A stretch of DNA of 64,000 bases from Haemophilus parainfluenzae (GTDB lineage Bacteria > Pseudomonadota > Gammaproteobacteria > Enterobacterales > Pasteurellaceae). Below are positions 49,446 to 60,133 of this stretch, piece after piece (position 1 is the first letter of the stretch; the number at the start of each line of letters is the position of its first letter). Position numbers and translations under genes: made by a program. The stretch spans positions 541,501-605,500 of the forward strand of contig NZ_CP063120.1 of assembly GCF_014931395.1 (NCBI RefSeq), in the 5' to 3' direction. The notes under the pieces were generated by a model. It saw only the letters and a program-made list of their open reading frames with translations, was not told the origin of the DNA and did no database searches.

Positions 49446-49925
49446 CTATGACACGAAAGGTAAACTGAACAAGAGCAAGGCAATATAACGCAGTCCTTTT
49501 CCAATCGTCATAAAAATCAAGCAACTTAGCCAATTCAATCGAAGCCAACCGGCTACCGCACAAAATACATCCCCGATAATAGGCAACCAGCTCAATAATA
49601 AAGTGATGGCGCCATAGCGTTGTATTTTGTTTATCGCCCATAAAGTGCGGTCATTTTTGCTGTCAATTTTCGGAAACCATCGCCCAATCCAATAAGTGGT
49701 GAGGCTGCCTAGCGTATTGCCTGCGGTTGCCATAAAAACAAGCCAAAAAATATCCGCACTTAATAATGATCCGAATAATACTTTTGGCGCAGCCAGGGAG
49801 ACAAACACAATTTCTGAATTACCCGGCAAAATGGTGGCACTTAAGAAAGCACTGAAAAACATCAGCCACAAGCCATGGGTTTGCCAAAAATCAGCCCAAA
49901 AGCTAAAAGAGAAAATGTCCCACAT
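49446..49925 (-). CDS. yqaA: Inner membrane protein YqaA (DedA-related)
   Basis: 159 residues, four or five hydrophobic segments, with FLSATILPGNSEIVFVSLA near residue 28 and GNTLGSLTTYWIGRW near residue 68 typical of YqaA and the wider SNARE-associated/DedA group. Function unproven; membrane transport or lipid flipping has been proposed for related proteins. Starts within the stop of yqaB (TAATG), so translationally coupled, the yqaB-yqaA arrangement known from enterobacteria. An uptake signal core lies inside. Confidence 0.85.
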   Translation of the reverse strand: MWDIFSFSFWADFWQTHGLWLMFFSAFLSATILPGNSEIVFVSLAAPKVLFGSLLSADIFWLVFMATAGNTLGSLTTYWIGRWFPKIDSKNDRTLWAINKIQRYGAITLLLSWLPIIGDVFCAVAGWLRLNWLSCLIFMTIGKGLRYIALLLFSLPFVS

Positions 49926-50524
49926 TAGGCTCTAATAATCTCTCTCGTTCTGACATCAAACACATCCATCCCTGCATTTAATCCCGCTTTTACGCCGAGA
50001 TCGGCATCTTCAAAGACGATGCAGCGTGACGGTTCAGCTTTTGCCAGTTCTGCACAGCGTAAAAAGGTTTCTGGATGCGGTTTATGTTCTTTCACATCAT
50101 CAGCGCTGACAATGGCGTTAAAGTAATGTTTGATATCTAATTTTTGCATTAACATATCAATCATTTGGCGGTTCGAGCCTGAACCGAGCGCAATCGGCTT
50201 TTGTTGATAGTAATGACGCACCACGTCAAAGGTTGGGAGTAATTTTGATTCTGTTGGAATCAATTCATAGGAAAGTTTGCGTTTTGCTTGTATCACTTCA
50301 TTTAAACGTTCTTGTGGCATACCGGCATCTTGCATAATGGCAGAGGCGATAGTGCTCACAGTTGCGCCACCTAAATCATACATTATTTGGCTGTTAAAAC
50401 GATAACCAAATTGTTCCCCCACCATGTTCCAGGCTCGGGCGTGTACTGGCATGGTGTCGATTAAGGTGCCATCCATATCAAAAATCAGGCCATCATATTT
50501 TTCAAAAAGTCTGTTATCTATCAT
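49925..50524 (-). CDS. yqaB: HAD-family phosphatase YqaB
   Basis: 199-residue haloacid dehalogenase-like hydrolase; E. coli YqaB acts on fructose-1-phosphate and 6-phosphogluconate. Motif I is IFDMDGTLIDT (D16, D18 approx.), motif II GSGSNR near residue 117, lysine motif HKPHPETFL near 151 and motif IV FEDADLGVKAG near 172. The alpha-helical cap lies between motifs I and II. First gene of a two-gene unit with yqaA. Confidence 0.88.
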   Translation of the reverse strand: MIDNRLFEKYDGLIFDMDGTLIDTMPVHARAWNMVGEQFGYRFNSQIMYDLGGATVSTIASAIMQDAGMPQERLNEVIQAKRKLSYELIPTESKLLPTFDVVRHYYQQKPIALGSGSNRQMIDMLMQKLDIKHYFNAIVSADDVKEHKPHPETFLRCAELAKAEPSRCIVFEDADLGVKAGLNAGMDVFDVRTREIIRA

Positions 50525-50635
50525 TTATTGCTTTCCTAGTTCGTAAATTTTTTCACTTTGTTTCAATTTTGTGATCTGTGCACTGGTAATTTTATGAAAT
50601 AGCGGTAAAGTTATCCTATCTTAAAAAGGAATGTT

Positions 50636-51001
50636 ATGTCGTTACTCAAACAATTAACCCGTTGGAAAATTCGCGGTCAGATTGATCAGGACGTTATTGA
50701 TATTATTCTGACTTTGCAAAGTCGCCTAGAGCATCATTGGCGCATTGATGTGTCGATTCCGACCGTCATTACACTCTTATTGCATATTGCCAACAGCCTT
50801 GCCCGCTTAAAACGAGGCGGTTGCGTTTCCCCGCTTCATCAATCCTTTTATGATGAAATGCAAAGTGCGGTCATTTTCCCTGATGTTTTGGAAATTCACC
50901 AAGATTTGCTTTCTTTTATTCCGCAAGACATTCCAGAAGCCGAGCAGAGCTATTATCTCGCCAATATTTATAGCTTGCTGTTGGAGCAAGATAAAAAATA
51001 A
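50636..51001 (+). CDS. Stand-alone PRD (PTS regulation domain) protein
   Basis: 121 residues, all helical. The pattern IDVSIPTVITLLLHIANSLARLKRGGCVSPL (about 38-68) resembles the PTS regulation domain of antiterminators and activators, where histidines accept phosphate from HPr; H48 would be the candidate. No DNA- or RNA-binding domain is attached. Small PRD proteins occur in other Haemophilus genomes without a known function. Identification is moderate. Confidence 0.6.
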   Translation: MSLLKQLTRWKIRGQIDQDVIDIILTLQSRLEHHWRIDVSIPTVITLLLHIANSLARLKRGGCVSPLHQSFYDEMQSAVIFPDVLEIHQDLLSFIPQDIPEAEQSYYLANIYSLLLEQDKK

Positions 51002-51021
51002 GGGCACGAAAGCCCCTATTC
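50998..51021. terminator. Bidirectional terminator between the PRD gene and ppx
   Basis: AATAAGGGC and GCCCCTATT pair imperfectly (one mismatch/bulge) around ACGAAA; the stem overlaps the PRD stop codon. T-rich tracts are short, so efficiency is uncertain. Confidence 0.5.
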
Positions 51022-51023
51022 TA

Positions 51024-52568
51024 TCAGTTAAAAATCAAACTGAGTTCTAAATCTTTGAGTAAATTGCTTTCTAAGCGCAATTCATTCCATACTAACGGAT
51101 TGTTATCCAAATAATGTTTCTCAAAAGTCAGTTCCCAAGTCTGCAAAGAGCGGTCAATTCTGAGATTAATTTTGTCGGTGCTGTCTGTCGCTTGGCGAGA
51201 TTTATTTAAAATCACTGCAATGCGTAAAAGAAGCAGTAAAACAAGAACATCTTCATCCGCATAACGAGCAAAAATCGGTAAATCATTCTTTTTAAATGCA
51301 CCCGTGTGATAACGAACTAAATTCACCAATAAGCGTTGCTGCTCGCGATCAAAACCCGGTAATTCTATATTCTGCAGAATATAAGCGGAATGTTTTTGCA
51401 CATTACGATGATTAATGACAATGCCCACTTCCAATAAACGCGCTGCCCAAATTAACAGATTTTTCATCTCATCAGCAAGATACGGTTTTTGCCAATGGGT
51501 GTATTGGTCAATTAAGGTTTTCGCACTATTTGCCACGCGATCGGCTTGCGCCAAATCTAAGTTAAATTGTTCGGCAAGTCCTAATGCAGTACGAGTACGG
51601 ATGTCTGAAACTTGGAAGTTTTTTTCTAAGCTGTAAATCACCCCTTCACGCAAAGCACCGTCAGAATAGCGCATATTTTCTAAGCCAAAAACGTCAAAAA
51701 CGGCACTTAAAATGGCTAAGCCTGGCACAAAGACATCCACGCGATCAGGGTTTAGTCCCGCAATATTGAGTTCTTCAAAATGGGATGCTTGTAAGGTTCG
51801 TTCAATTAAATTTTGTAAGCGCTCAGTGGTGATGATACCGTTCGGATCAAGGGTTGCGGTAATCACTTGATAGACGGTTTTGATGGTGCCTGATGAACCG
51901 AGTACTGATTGCCAACCGAGCTTGCGATATTCCCAGCTTAAATCTTCAATTTTATTGACCGCACTTTGGCGAGCTTGCTCGAAGTTTTCTTTGGAAATTT
52001 CGCCATTCGGGAAGAATTTTTTGGCAAAGCTCACACAACCCATGTGACGACTTTCTGCCACTAAGGGGGTGAAATCATCACCGATGATCATTTCGGTTGA
52101 GCCACCACCAATATCGATGACCAGTTTACGTCCGCTTTCGGGTTGAGTGTGGCAAACGCCCGCATAAATGGTTTTGGCTTCCGTTTGACCGCTAATGATA
52201 TTAATAGGATAGGGAAAGACAGAGGCAGCCTGACGTAAAAACTCGTCATTATTGACCGCTCTTCGTAAGGTATAAGTGCCTACGACATTTACATCTTCTG
52301 GGGCAAAACCTTGTAAGCGCTCAGCAAAAAGTGCAAGGCAACTTACACCGCGCTCAATGGCTTCTTGGCTTAATACATTGTGCTCATCTAAGCCATCGGC
52401 GAGCCTCACTTTTTGTTTTAAACGAGAAAGCACCTGGATTGAGCCATTGATAATCCGCGCCACAATCATGTGGAAGCTGTTTGAGCCTAAATCAATGGCG
52501 GCAATCTCCCGGGCCTCACTTCGGTGATGAGGTTCTACGAGTTGAGCCAGTTGCTTGTCGTTATGCAT
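51024..52568 (-). CDS. ppx: Exopolyphosphatase
   Basis: Releases phosphate from the ends of polyphosphate; the related GppA hydrolyses pppGpp. 514 residues, the Ppx length. ASKHA (actin-like) phosphate motifs: REIAAIDLGSNSFHMIV (about 20-36), LVIDIGGGSTEMIIGDD (about 150-166) and VLGSSGTIKTV (about 220). The C-terminal half is helical with an HD-type domain (VRYHTG). Eight nucleotides after tamB, making tamA-tamB-ppx a likely operon. Confidence 0.93.
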   Translation of the reverse strand: MHNDKQLAQLVEPHHRSEAREIAAIDLGSNSFHMIVARIINGSIQVLSRLKQKVRLADGLDEHNVLSQEAIERGVSCLALFAERLQGFAPEDVNVVGTYTLRRAVNNDEFLRQAASVFPYPINIISGQTEAKTIYAGVCHTQPESGRKLVIDIGGGSTEMIIGDDFTPLVAESRHMGCVSFAKKFFPNGEISKENFEQARQSAVNKIEDLSWEYRKLGWQSVLGSSGTIKTVYQVITATLDPNGIITTERLQNLIERTLQASHFEELNIAGLNPDRVDVFVPGLAILSAVFDVFGLENMRYSDGALREGVIYSLEKNFQVSDIRTRTALGLAEQFNLDLAQADRVANSAKTLIDQYTHWQKPYLADEMKNLLIWAARLLEVGIVINHRNVQKHSAYILQNIELPGFDREQQRLLVNLVRYHTGAFKKNDLPIFARYADEDVLVLLLLLRIAVILNKSRQATDSTDKINLRIDRSLQTWELTFEKHYLDNNPLVWNELRLESNLLKDLELSLIFN

Positions 52569-52576
52569 GTCCTTTC

Positions 52577-55500
52577 CTAAAATTCAAATTTATACAATAA
52601 ATCAAAAACTTGGTTTGTGCTGGTTACTGATTGGAAATAAAGTTGTGGCATTAAGCGGTAACGCAAGGTCACTTCGGCTAAGCCATCAAACAATCCTACA
52701 CCATATTTCACTTGTAAGCGTTTACCAATATTACCACTAACTTGTACTTTGGAGCTATCCCCAACACCGGCAGTGCCTAAGTTTAAGTCTTGAATACCAA
52801 AGGCTTCACCAATACCGCCGACTACTTTACCACTTTTCGCTAAACCTAAGCCAAGTAATGCCGCACCCACAGAACCACTGGAACCTGCTTCACCGCTGTT
52901 TTCTAATGAGCGACCGGTTAATAAATAAGAAAGTGCCTGGTCTTGAGATTTGGCCGGATCAGAGAAAATCGTGACTTGTGGGCTAGACGCCATACCAATC
53001 ACTTTTACCCCCGCGGTCACTTTACTGTCTTCCATAGCCTCAGGGTTACGAATCGCTTCAATATTCAACATCGGCTGTGAAGGTAAACCAGAGAAGCTGA
53101 TTTGTCCTTTACGAATTAATAAATCCTGTCCAAAAGAGGCATAACGACCATTTTTTAGGTTAATTTGACCAAATAATCCTAGCTTACCTTTATCCTGTTT
53201 CACCGAAAGTAAACCATCCAAATTCGTTTTTAAACCATAGGCATCTAAATGCACATCATCACCGATTTTAATTTTTAAATCAGATTGAATTTGCATCCCA
53301 GATTTCGTTTCTGAAGCAAATTGGCGATTGATGAGCTCTTCTTTACTTTTTCTTGGGCCATTTAAAATCACTTCATCTTCATTCACCGGTTCAGCATTGT
53401 CCGGTAAGCTTTCAATAGCAATTCTTGCCCATGGAATATCCACATTTCCGCTTAAATCTAAGAGTTTTGGCGAGGCTTTGACAACCACATTCGGGCTGAC
53501 TTTTAATTTCGCCATAGACGGAATATCGACTTTGAAGTTATCCGCTTGCGCTCTGACTTCTGCCGTCCAGTTATCCATGTTAGCCCAGTTAGCTTGTCCA
53601 TTAATATTGAGTTTGCTATCTGGTGTTTGAACATGGCCATTTAAGGTTGAAGAGGTGCCATTAAAGCGAATTGCCACTTGGCCATCAGTCACATCAAAAG
53701 GCAGGCTTTTCAGTTTCGATTTCACATTTCGAATATCAAAATTGCCGTTTAATAATGGTTTTTCTAAATTACCACCGAAACTTAAGCGAGAGACCACTTC
53801 ACCATCTATGCTTTCACCGCTAGAGAAAAGTTGATTGGCTAAGGATAAGCGTAAACCTTCAATAGTAAAGGTACCGCCTAATTGTCGACCTTTACTTAAA
53901 TCATTAATTTTTAAGTCTGTACCGATTCGACCTTGATTCTGAACGTTAATATCTGATTTCAAGGTTAAATTGTTATTTTGAATATCAGCATTCACACTTA
54001 ATTTAGGAATATCTAGCTTAAAGGTGCGGTAGTCTAATTTTTGTGCCACACCAATATTATTGCCTTCCACTGCCACATTTAGTTGTAACGGTTTATCCGT
54101 GAACCACGCCACTTTACCTCGGCTTTGTAACTGGCCTTTGAGCGTGTCTTGTCCCATCAATTTATTCACTAAATCTAAATTAATACGTTTAAGCTCAAAA
54201 GGGACTTCGCCGTTTTTCCCTGCCGTAAATTGTTGAGGGAAGCACAGATCTAAGTCTTGGTTAATCCAGCAGTGTGACCCAATGGTGGCTTGGATTTTTT
54301 TATTGTCATAAGTCACAGGAATGGTTTGATTCACTTTAAAATCACCGATAGGTGAGTTTAGGCTCACTTGACTTAAATTGCCTTTCCATTGCTGAGAAGT
54401 GCGGTCAAAATTCCCCGAGATTTGTAAATCAGCTGCAACAGGTTCACCTTTTGATTTTAAGGTGAGCGTATGATGTTTTTCATCACCTGATGCATTCAAA
54501 TCAATATTATGTAATTTGATGCTGTCACCATAACGGAAGTTTTCCGCTTTGACGTTAAGTTCACCTTTCACTTGTGGTTCACTGACAACATTACCTTTAA
54601 TTAAGGCTTTAGATAAGTCTAATCCTTGGAAGTGCAAGCCTTGTGCAGTTAAATCGGTATTAATGGTTGGCGCAGTAAGTTTGCCTAAAATCTGTGCTTT
54701 GCCAACCACGGAACCCGCTAAATCTTGCCACAGACCACGCAAGCTTGGTGCGTTGATATCTAAATCTAGGTTTGATTTATCACCTAATGTACCTTTTGCC
54801 GCAATGCGGTTATCGCCATAGTTCAGCAATAAATCAGGAATGTTTAATAAAGTTTCATTACTTAAAAAGACACTACCTTTCAAGCTTAATGGGCGAGAGG
54901 AAAGACTACCGGTTAAATCCACGGTAGGTACATCCACTTTCCAATGATTGGAATCAGCGGAACCTTGTGAGCTCACTTTTCCCGATAATACGGCTGGCAT
55001 GGCAGGCACATAAGGATGAATGTTCATTTTGTTTAAATCAGCCGTCATATCCCATTGTGCGCCATCTTTCCAGTTTGAGGAACCCGTTAAACGTGCCGTA
55101 CCATCTAGGGCGGCAAGTTTTAATTCGTTGATGGTGACTTCGTAGAGTTTACCGTCTGCATTTAAATCAACGTGAGTATGAGGGATATGATCCATACCCT
55201 CCACGCCACCAACAACTTCTGCGTGATAATTCAATAAATCGCCTGTGAGTTTGATATCGACATCGTTAATTTTGAGTGGCGCTAGGCTGTCTGCAAAAGC
55301 ATATTGACCTTTTTTCGCTTTTAACTGCAGATTTAGTGGCATTTTATCTTCGGCCAGTTTCACGTCACCCGTTAAGGTAGCATCAAGCACCCCCCGTGTG
55401 GTTAACGAAAGTGCGGTCGTTTTTTTCAATGAACCCGATACATTGAGATCAACTTTGCTAGCAGGCAGAATGGTTTTATCTTTTGATTTAAAGGCTTGGA

Positions 55501-56476
55501 GATCAGATTTTAATGTGAGATCAACCGGGAAATCTTCATTGAGCTGGAGTTGCCCTTGGCTAGAAAGTGTACCAAGAGAGCTGTCAATGTCGAGTTTTTG
55601 TAATTTCACTAAATGATCGGTGGCGTCCGCTTGCAATTCCACTTTGGGCACCGTGATTTTTTGGGTTTCTTCGCCTTTTTCATTGAACGATTGATATTGC
55701 CAGTTTGTACCCAAAACACTTGGAATGTGCATATCAAAAGGTAAGTTCACCGCATTTAAATTACCTAAAAAAGCCGGTGTGAGTGTTTGCTCAATTTGCG
55801 CCCAATCAACAGGTTTAGCGGGTTCTTTTTTCTCGGGCTGAGGGGGATTTGGTTGAGTTTGGGAGACCGTTGAGAAAAGCACATCTGAAAGCGTGGTGGG
55901 CTCAAGGGTAAGGCCAGATTCATTGTTTAAACTGACCGCACTTTGAAATGATGAAAAGGTAATATTGCTTTGATCGAGTTTCATATCAAAGTCAGTGACC
56001 GCCACATTTTTCACTTGCACAGAAACCGGTAAATGGATTTTTTCCATTGGACCACTTTCCGTTTGTTTCTCTTCAGAAGGTGGCATGACACTGGTATCAA
56101 TGGCAATTTTCGGCTGCGTTAAGCTGAGATCATCAACAATAATATCACCCGACAGTAAACGAGCTAAATTCAGTTGTAAGCGCGTTTTAGGGAGAGCTAC
56201 ATCGACGCCGGTGGTTTGAAAACGTAAATTTTCTAAGACTAAACCATCTTGTAAGCCACCGCTGACTTGCTCAATAGATAAGCTATCGAGCATTTTATCA
56301 GCGAGTTGAATAAGGGCACGTTGTCCACTATCAAAAGACAGTGCTGTGACTAAGCCTAAAACAGGAATAAAAATGACCGCACTTCCGACACATAAAATTT
56401 TACGGCAGGTCTTTTTCTTTTTAACGGGTTGTGTGGTTTGGTTATCTGGTTGTGTTTCTTGTTCAGACATAGTCAT
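52577..56476 (-). CDS. tamB: Translocation and assembly module subunit TamB
   Basis: 1299-residue bridge protein anchored in the inner membrane by a single N-terminal helix (about 24-46) and spanning the periplasm as an elongated beta-taco groove; it works with TamA in outer-membrane protein insertion and is thought to carry phospholipids. AsmA-like N-terminus (FDSGQRALIQLADKML); C-terminal DUF490 domain with FGQINLKNGRYASFGQDLLIRKGQISFSG and the final LFDGLAEVTLRYRLMPQLYFQSVT-type stretch. Three nucleotides after tamA. Carries four uptake signal cores. Confidence 0.95.
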   Translation of the reverse strand: MTMSEQETQPDNQTTQPVKKKKTCRKILCVGSAVIFIPVLGLVTALSFDSGQRALIQLADKMLDSLSIEQVSGGLQDGLVLENLRFQTTGVDVALPKTRLQLNLARLLSGDIIVDDLSLTQPKIAIDTSVMPPSEEKQTESGPMEKIHLPVSVQVKNVAVTDFDMKLDQSNITFSSFQSAVSLNNESGLTLEPTTLSDVLFSTVSQTQPNPPQPEKKEPAKPVDWAQIEQTLTPAFLGNLNAVNLPFDMHIPSVLGTNWQYQSFNEKGEETQKITVPKVELQADATDHLVKLQKLDIDSSLGTLSSQGQLQLNEDFPVDLTLKSDLQAFKSKDKTILPASKVDLNVSGSLKKTTALSLTTRGVLDATLTGDVKLAEDKMPLNLQLKAKKGQYAFADSLAPLKINDVDIKLTGDLLNYHAEVVGGVEGMDHIPHTHVDLNADGKLYEVTINELKLAALDGTARLTGSSNWKDGAQWDMTADLNKMNIHPYVPAMPAVLSGKVSSQGSADSNHWKVDVPTVDLTGSLSSRPLSLKGSVFLSNETLLNIPDLLLNYGDNRIAAKGTLGDKSNLDLDINAPSLRGLWQDLAGSVVGKAQILGKLTAPTINTDLTAQGLHFQGLDLSKALIKGNVVSEPQVKGELNVKAENFRYGDSIKLHNIDLNASGDEKHHTLTLKSKGEPVAADLQISGNFDRTSQQWKGNLSQVSLNSPIGDFKVNQTIPVTYDNKKIQATIGSHCWINQDLDLCFPQQFTAGKNGEVPFELKRINLDLVNKLMGQDTLKGQLQSRGKVAWFTDKPLQLNVAVEGNNIGVAQKLDYRTFKLDIPKLSVNADIQNNNLTLKSDINVQNQGRIGTDLKINDLSKGRQLGGTFTIEGLRLSLANQLFSSGESIDGEVVSRLSFGGNLEKPLLNGNFDIRNVKSKLKSLPFDVTDGQVAIRFNGTSSTLNGHVQTPDSKLNINGQANWANMDNWTAEVRAQADNFKVDIPSMAKLKVSPNVVVKASPKLLDLSGNVDIPWARIAIESLPDNAEPVNEDEVILNGPRKSKEELINRQFASETKSGMQIQSDLKIKIGDDVHLDAYGLKTNLDGLLSVKQDKGKLGLFGQINLKNGRYASFGQDLLIRKGQISFSGLPSQPMLNIEAIRNPEAMEDSKVTAGVKVIGMASSPQVTIFSDPAKSQDQALSYLLTGRSLENSGEAGSSGSVGAALLGLGLAKSGKVVGGIGEAFGIQDLNLGTAGVGDSSKVQVSGNIGKRLQVKYGVGLFDGLAEVTLRYRLMPQLYFQSVTSTNQVFDLLYKFEF

Positions 56477-56479
56477 ACC

Positions 56480-58216
56480 CTAAATTTCAGCACCTAAGCC
56501 AATGTAAAATTGAATGTTTTTGCTGTTATCTTTATCTCGAATTGGCGTTGCAATATCAAATTTGATGGCGCCAACTGGCGATGCCCAACGTACACCGACA
56601 CCCGCACCATAACGCAACTCAGTGGCTTTATAAGAGTTAGCCGCCAAGCCTGTATCTGCAAACACGGCACCCCACCAATTAGGGTAAACTTGATATTGAT
56701 ATTCAAGGCTACCTGTTACTAAACGAGAGCCACCCACGAGTTTTCCATCTTTATTTTTTGGTGAAATTTTCTTATAGCCATAACCTCGCACGCTGCGATC
56801 GCCCCCAGCAAAGAAACGTAGTGCAGGGGGAATTTTTCGAATATCAGGCGTATTTAAATAACCAATTTCTGCACGGGTAATAAAACGGTGATTTTCTGCG
56901 TACGTACGAATCCAGGCAGTAGAAGCTTGAACTTTAAAGAAATTAGCATCGGACATCCAAAGCTTATTCCCTAAATCAACCGTGATTTTTTGGGTATCTC
57001 CCCATGTTGGGAATTGACCACCTCTTAAACGGGTACGGCTAAAGCCCCCAGTTGGATAAACCAGGAAGGTTTTATCGGTGAAATCAGCTTGTGTGTAGCT
57101 GTCATAACGGACACGAAGACCTGCAAAATATTGCCAACCCTCGCTATTATTCCAATAACGTAATGCCGCGAAGGTGAGAGCTTTAGTATCCGTATCGTTT
57201 TTATTTTCTTTTTCATAACCTGTTGAAAATTCATAATAATAATTTAATGGATTTTTCAACAATGGCATTTTATAGGTGGCTTCAAAGTTTTGTTTTGGCG
57301 CAGAGACGTAAAGATTTGTACGGAAACTATGGCCTCGACTATTAATCCAAGGTTTTGTCCAACCAATTTGGACATGAGGGCCCGTATCAGTTGCAAAACC
57401 GACCCCGAGCTCCATTGAGTTTTTCTTACGTGGATAAAGTAACAGTTCGATATCCACTAATTTCTCTTCTTCGCGAACATGCGGTTGTAAAAGTACGGAG
57501 CTAAACCAGTTGGTGGAAGAAAAATTATTGGTTAATTCAGATAAATCACTGACTAAGTAAGGATCGCCCGATTTAATGTTGAGCATGTTTTGCAAATAGT
57601 CTTCGCGAATTTGGGAATGGTTGAAGGTGATGTTGCCATAATGATAACGCACACCACTATCAAACAGCATACGCCACCATGCTTCATGAGTTTCCGGGCT
57701 GATTTCTAAGCGAGAAATTTGGAATTTTCCGTCAAGATAACCACGAGCTAGAGCAAGGTTTGAAATGCTGCTTTTATAGTCATCGTATTTTTGATGCTCA
57801 ACTAACTCACCTTGTTTTGGCAAGTTTTTACGGAGTGCCGTGAAGTTTTCGTCTTCTGCGGCTTCGCCTGTAATTTCAACGTCTGTTCCTGCAATTTTAC
57901 TTGGCTCACCCGGGGTGACATTCGCAATAAGTAAATCTCGTTGACCTTTGCGTTTTTTTAATTCAAAGGCCACGGAAGAACCATAATAACCGAAGACTCG
58001 AAGGCCTTTATCAACAGCATTTGAAACTAATTGTTTATAACGATCTGAGCCGTCCATCTCACCTTTATCAATGAGTTTGACATTCATGTCAGTGTTGCGA
58101 ATAGCACGTTCACCCTTGATCCCGCGGATCTCAATATCCACGGTTTGTTCTGCAAGGGCTGAAAAACTCATCCATCCAAGCAAAAGTGCGGTTATTTTTA
58201 ACGAAATTTTTTTCAT
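56480..58216 (-). CDS. tamA: Translocation and assembly module subunit TamA
   Basis: Omp85-family outer-membrane protein, 578 residues. Signal peptide 1-22 (cleaved after SALA), three POTRA domains (about 25-275, including [19 protein letters not shown]) and a 16-strand barrel (about 280-578). The lid-lock motif VRGY lies in [15 protein letters not shown] near residue 462, and the barrel ends FYIGLGAEI. With TamB it helps insert certain autotransporters, a fitting function in a genome with a large autotransporter nearby. First gene of tamA-tamB-ppx. Confidence 0.96.
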   Translation of the reverse strand: MKKISLKITALLLGWMSFSALAEQTVDIEIRGIKGERAIRNTDMNVKLIDKGEMDGSDRYKQLVSNAVDKGLRVFGYYGSSVAFELKKRKGQRDLLIANVTPGEPSKIAGTDVEITGEAAEDENFTALRKNLPKQGELVEHQKYDDYKSSISNLALARGYLDGKFQISRLEISPETHEAWWRMLFDSGVRYHYGNITFNHSQIREDYLQNMLNIKSGDPYLVSDLSELTNNFSSTNWFSSVLLQPHVREEEKLVDIELLLYPRKKNSMELGVGFATDTGPHVQIGWTKPWINSRGHSFRTNLYVSAPKQNFEATYKMPLLKNPLNYYYEFSTGYEKENKNDTDTKALTFAALRYWNNSEGWQYFAGLRVRYDSYTQADFTDKTFLVYPTGGFSRTRLRGGQFPTWGDTQKITVDLGNKLWMSDANFFKVQASTAWIRTYAENHRFITRAEIGYLNTPDIRKIPPALRFFAGGDRSVRGYGYKKISPKNKDGKLVGGSRLVTGSLEYQYQVYPNWWGAVFADTGLAANSYKATELRYGAGVGVRWASPVGAIKFDIATPIRDKDNSKNIQFYIGLGAEI

Positions 58217-58403
58217 TTTGTTACAAGCTAAACTTTAAGAAGATCCACATCAAACCGCCTTAGTTTACCCACAAAATAAAGGGATTACCAACGCAATTAT
58301 AGATGGAATTTGAAATTTTTATGTGCGTGTGAGCGTTAATACGACAATGCGATCAAAGAAAGAGTTTCCTGAGATCTGAAAAAATAACGGTTTTTCTATT
58401 TAT
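58217..58403. other. Intergenic region between dtd and tamA
   Basis: About 190 bp. It must hold the tamA promoter and the end of the yiiM-ychJ-yihY-dtd transcript, but I see no clear terminator hairpin and no gene. Confidence 0.3.
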
Positions 58404-58838
58404 TCATACAGTTAACCAAAATGTAACTGGGCCATCATTGGTGAGGCTCACTTGCATATCTGCTGCAAATTGTCCGTTAGCAACGGTGACTTTTTCTGCA
58501 CATTTTTGCGAAAAATACTCATACAATTCGTTAGCCAAGGCTGGTGCGGCACCTTTTGAGAAACTTGGTCGTAAACCTTTTTGCGTGTCTGCAGCTAGGG
58601 TGAATTGAGATACCACAAGCACTTCGCCACCGATTTGTTGCACGTTTAAATTCATTTTGTCATTTTCATCGCTGAAAATACGGTAATTTAAGATTTTCTC
58701 AGCGAGTTTATCCGCTTTGGCTTGGTCATCTTCTTTTTCTACACCTAATAAAACCAATAATCCTTTGCCGATTTGTCCCACAATTTGACCTTCAACTTCC
58801 ACTTTAGCCTGCGTAACACGCTGAATTAATGCGATCAT
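58404..58838 (-). CDS. dtd: D-aminoacyl-tRNA deacylase
   Basis: Removes D-amino acids wrongly charged to tRNA. 144 residues from [21 protein letters not shown] at 58838, preceded by GAGGAAGTAAA; a much longer frame exists upstream but is only the other frame of yihY. Active-site motifs SQFTLAADT (about 77-85) and the cross-subunit Gly-Pro in [13 protein letters not shown] (about 131-143) are both present. Overlaps yihY by 4 nt (ATGA). Confidence 0.96.
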   Translation of the reverse strand: MIALIQRVTQAKVEVEGQIVGQIGKGLLVLLGVEKEDDQAKADKLAEKILNYRIFSDENDKMNLNVQQIGGEVLVVSQFTLAADTQKGLRPSFSKGAAPALANELYEYFSQKCAEKVTVANGQFAADMQVSLTNDGPVTFWLTV

Positions 58839-59659
58839 TTTACTTCCTCTAAATTTGTTTGATTTGTTGACCGCACTTCTGCAAGTACTGCGGCTAATTG
58901 TGCACCGAATAACACCACTGTCCAGCTGATTTGAATCCACAATAACATGATCGGCAACGTCGCCATGGCGCCATAAATTAATTGATAAGACGGGAAGGTG
59001 GTGATGTACCAAGTAAAGGCTTGTTTCCCTAAAGTAAAGAAAATTGCCGCAATTAATGCACCTGCTGCAGAATGCTTGATGCTCACTTTCTTATTTGGCA
59101 CGACCATATAAATGAGCGTGAAAATAAACCAAGTAGAAAGAAATGGCACAAAACTGAGGAGTTTTAGGCCAAAAGAGAGCGTTTCCGATTGCTCGAACAT
59201 GGCTTTGACATAGGAACTTGCCGCAATGCTGGTACCGATTAAAAGCGGACCGAGCGTTAAAATGAGCCAATAAATAGCAAATGACGTAAAAATCGGGCGA
59301 TTACTAGTGTCTTGCCAAATACCATTGAGTGTACGGTCGATGGAGTTAATGAGCATCAATGCCACTAAAATCAAACTCACAATCCCCACGGCACTCATTT
59401 GCTTGGAGTTACGGACGAATTCATCAATATATTGTCCCACAACATCACTCGCGGAAGGAGCGAAATTGGTGAAGATGAATTCTTTCAATGCACCAGTGAC
59501 TTCGTTAAAAACGGGAAAAGCAGAGAAAATTGAAAACACCACCATAATTAATGGCACGATAGCGAGCATGGTGCTGTAGGTGAGTGAACCGGCAGCTTGC
59601 GTTAATTTATTTTCTTGAGAACGCTGCCAGAATAATGCGAGAAAAGATGTTAAGGTCAT
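58835..59659 (-). CDS. yihY: YihY/BrkB family inner membrane protein
   Basis: 274 residues from ATG at 59659, with GGAGG 9 nt upstream and the ATG overlapping the ychJ stop (TAATG). Six hydrophobic segments and the family blocks [28 protein letters not shown] (near 22) and [28 protein letters not shown] (near 227). Once mis-called RNase BN; function is unknown. Same operon order (yihY-dtd) as in enterobacteria. Confidence 0.92.
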   Translation of the reverse strand: MTLTSFLALFWQRSQENKLTQAAGSLTYSTMLAIVPLIMVVFSIFSAFPVFNEVTGALKEFIFTNFAPSASDVVGQYIDEFVRNSKQMSAVGIVSLILVALMLINSIDRTLNGIWQDTSNRPIFTSFAIYWLILTLGPLLIGTSIAASSYVKAMFEQSETLSFGLKLLSFVPFLSTWFIFTLIYMVVPNKKVSIKHSAAGALIAAIFFTLGKQAFTWYITTFPSYQLIYGAMATLPIMLLWIQISWTVVLFGAQLAAVLAEVRSTNQTNLEEVK

Positions 59660-60132
59660 TAGAGCAAGCCTCCGCAACAATGTTTAAATTTCTTTCCCGA
59701 GCCACAAACACAAGGCTGTTTATTGCTTGGGAGCGGCACAGTGGGATCAACAAAATACCAACGACCATTGATTTTTACAAAAAGAGAATATTCGTGATGC
59801 ACTTGTGGTTGTTCGTTGCCTTGAAAATGTGCTTTAAATTCAACCGCACTTTGTGTTTTGGTTAAGGCTTCTGCTTTGACAATGTCTAAACCGAGCCATT
59901 GCGTTTCATCAGCCCAATCTTGCAGGGCTTTTTCATCTAATAACGGTTGTTGGCTTGGGACAGTGGTTTGCACGATATAAGGAATATTTTTGAGTACAAA
60001 CGCTGAATAGCGGGAGCGCATAAGTTGTTCCGCTGTTTCTGGAAACATGTTGCCTGAATGAAAGCGTCCGCAACAATCTTCATAAGAAAGCGAAGATTGG
60101 CACGGACAAAGTACGGTCGTTTTAGCCGACAT
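59659..60132 (-). CDS. ychJ: YchJ-family protein with SEC-C zinc motifs
   Basis: 157 residues. N-terminal zinc motif [17 protein letters not shown] (about 9-25) and C-terminal SEC-C motif [13 protein letters not shown] (about 142-154) flank an NTF2-like middle domain ([19 protein letters not shown]). UPF0225/YchJ family, of unknown function. Starts 1 nt after the stop of the MOSC gene and is coupled to yihY. Confidence 0.88.
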   Translation of the reverse strand: MSAKTTVLCPCQSSLSYEDCCGRFHSGNMFPETAEQLMRSRYSAFVLKNIPYIVQTTVPSQQPLLDEKALQDWADETQWLGLDIVKAEALTKTQSAVEFKAHFQGNEQPQVHHEYSLFVKINGRWYFVDPTVPLPSNKQPCVCGSGKKFKHCCGGLL

Positions 60133-60133
60133 T

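Noticed and set aside
49423..49641. A second small coding frame overlapping the end of yqaA
   Set aside because: It has no recognisable homology and lies in another frame of a clear gene.
58839..59012. Longer N-terminus for the D-aminoacyl-tRNA deacylase
   Set aside because: The extra 58 residues are just another frame of yihY; the conserved protein begins at MIALIQRV with its own ribosome site.
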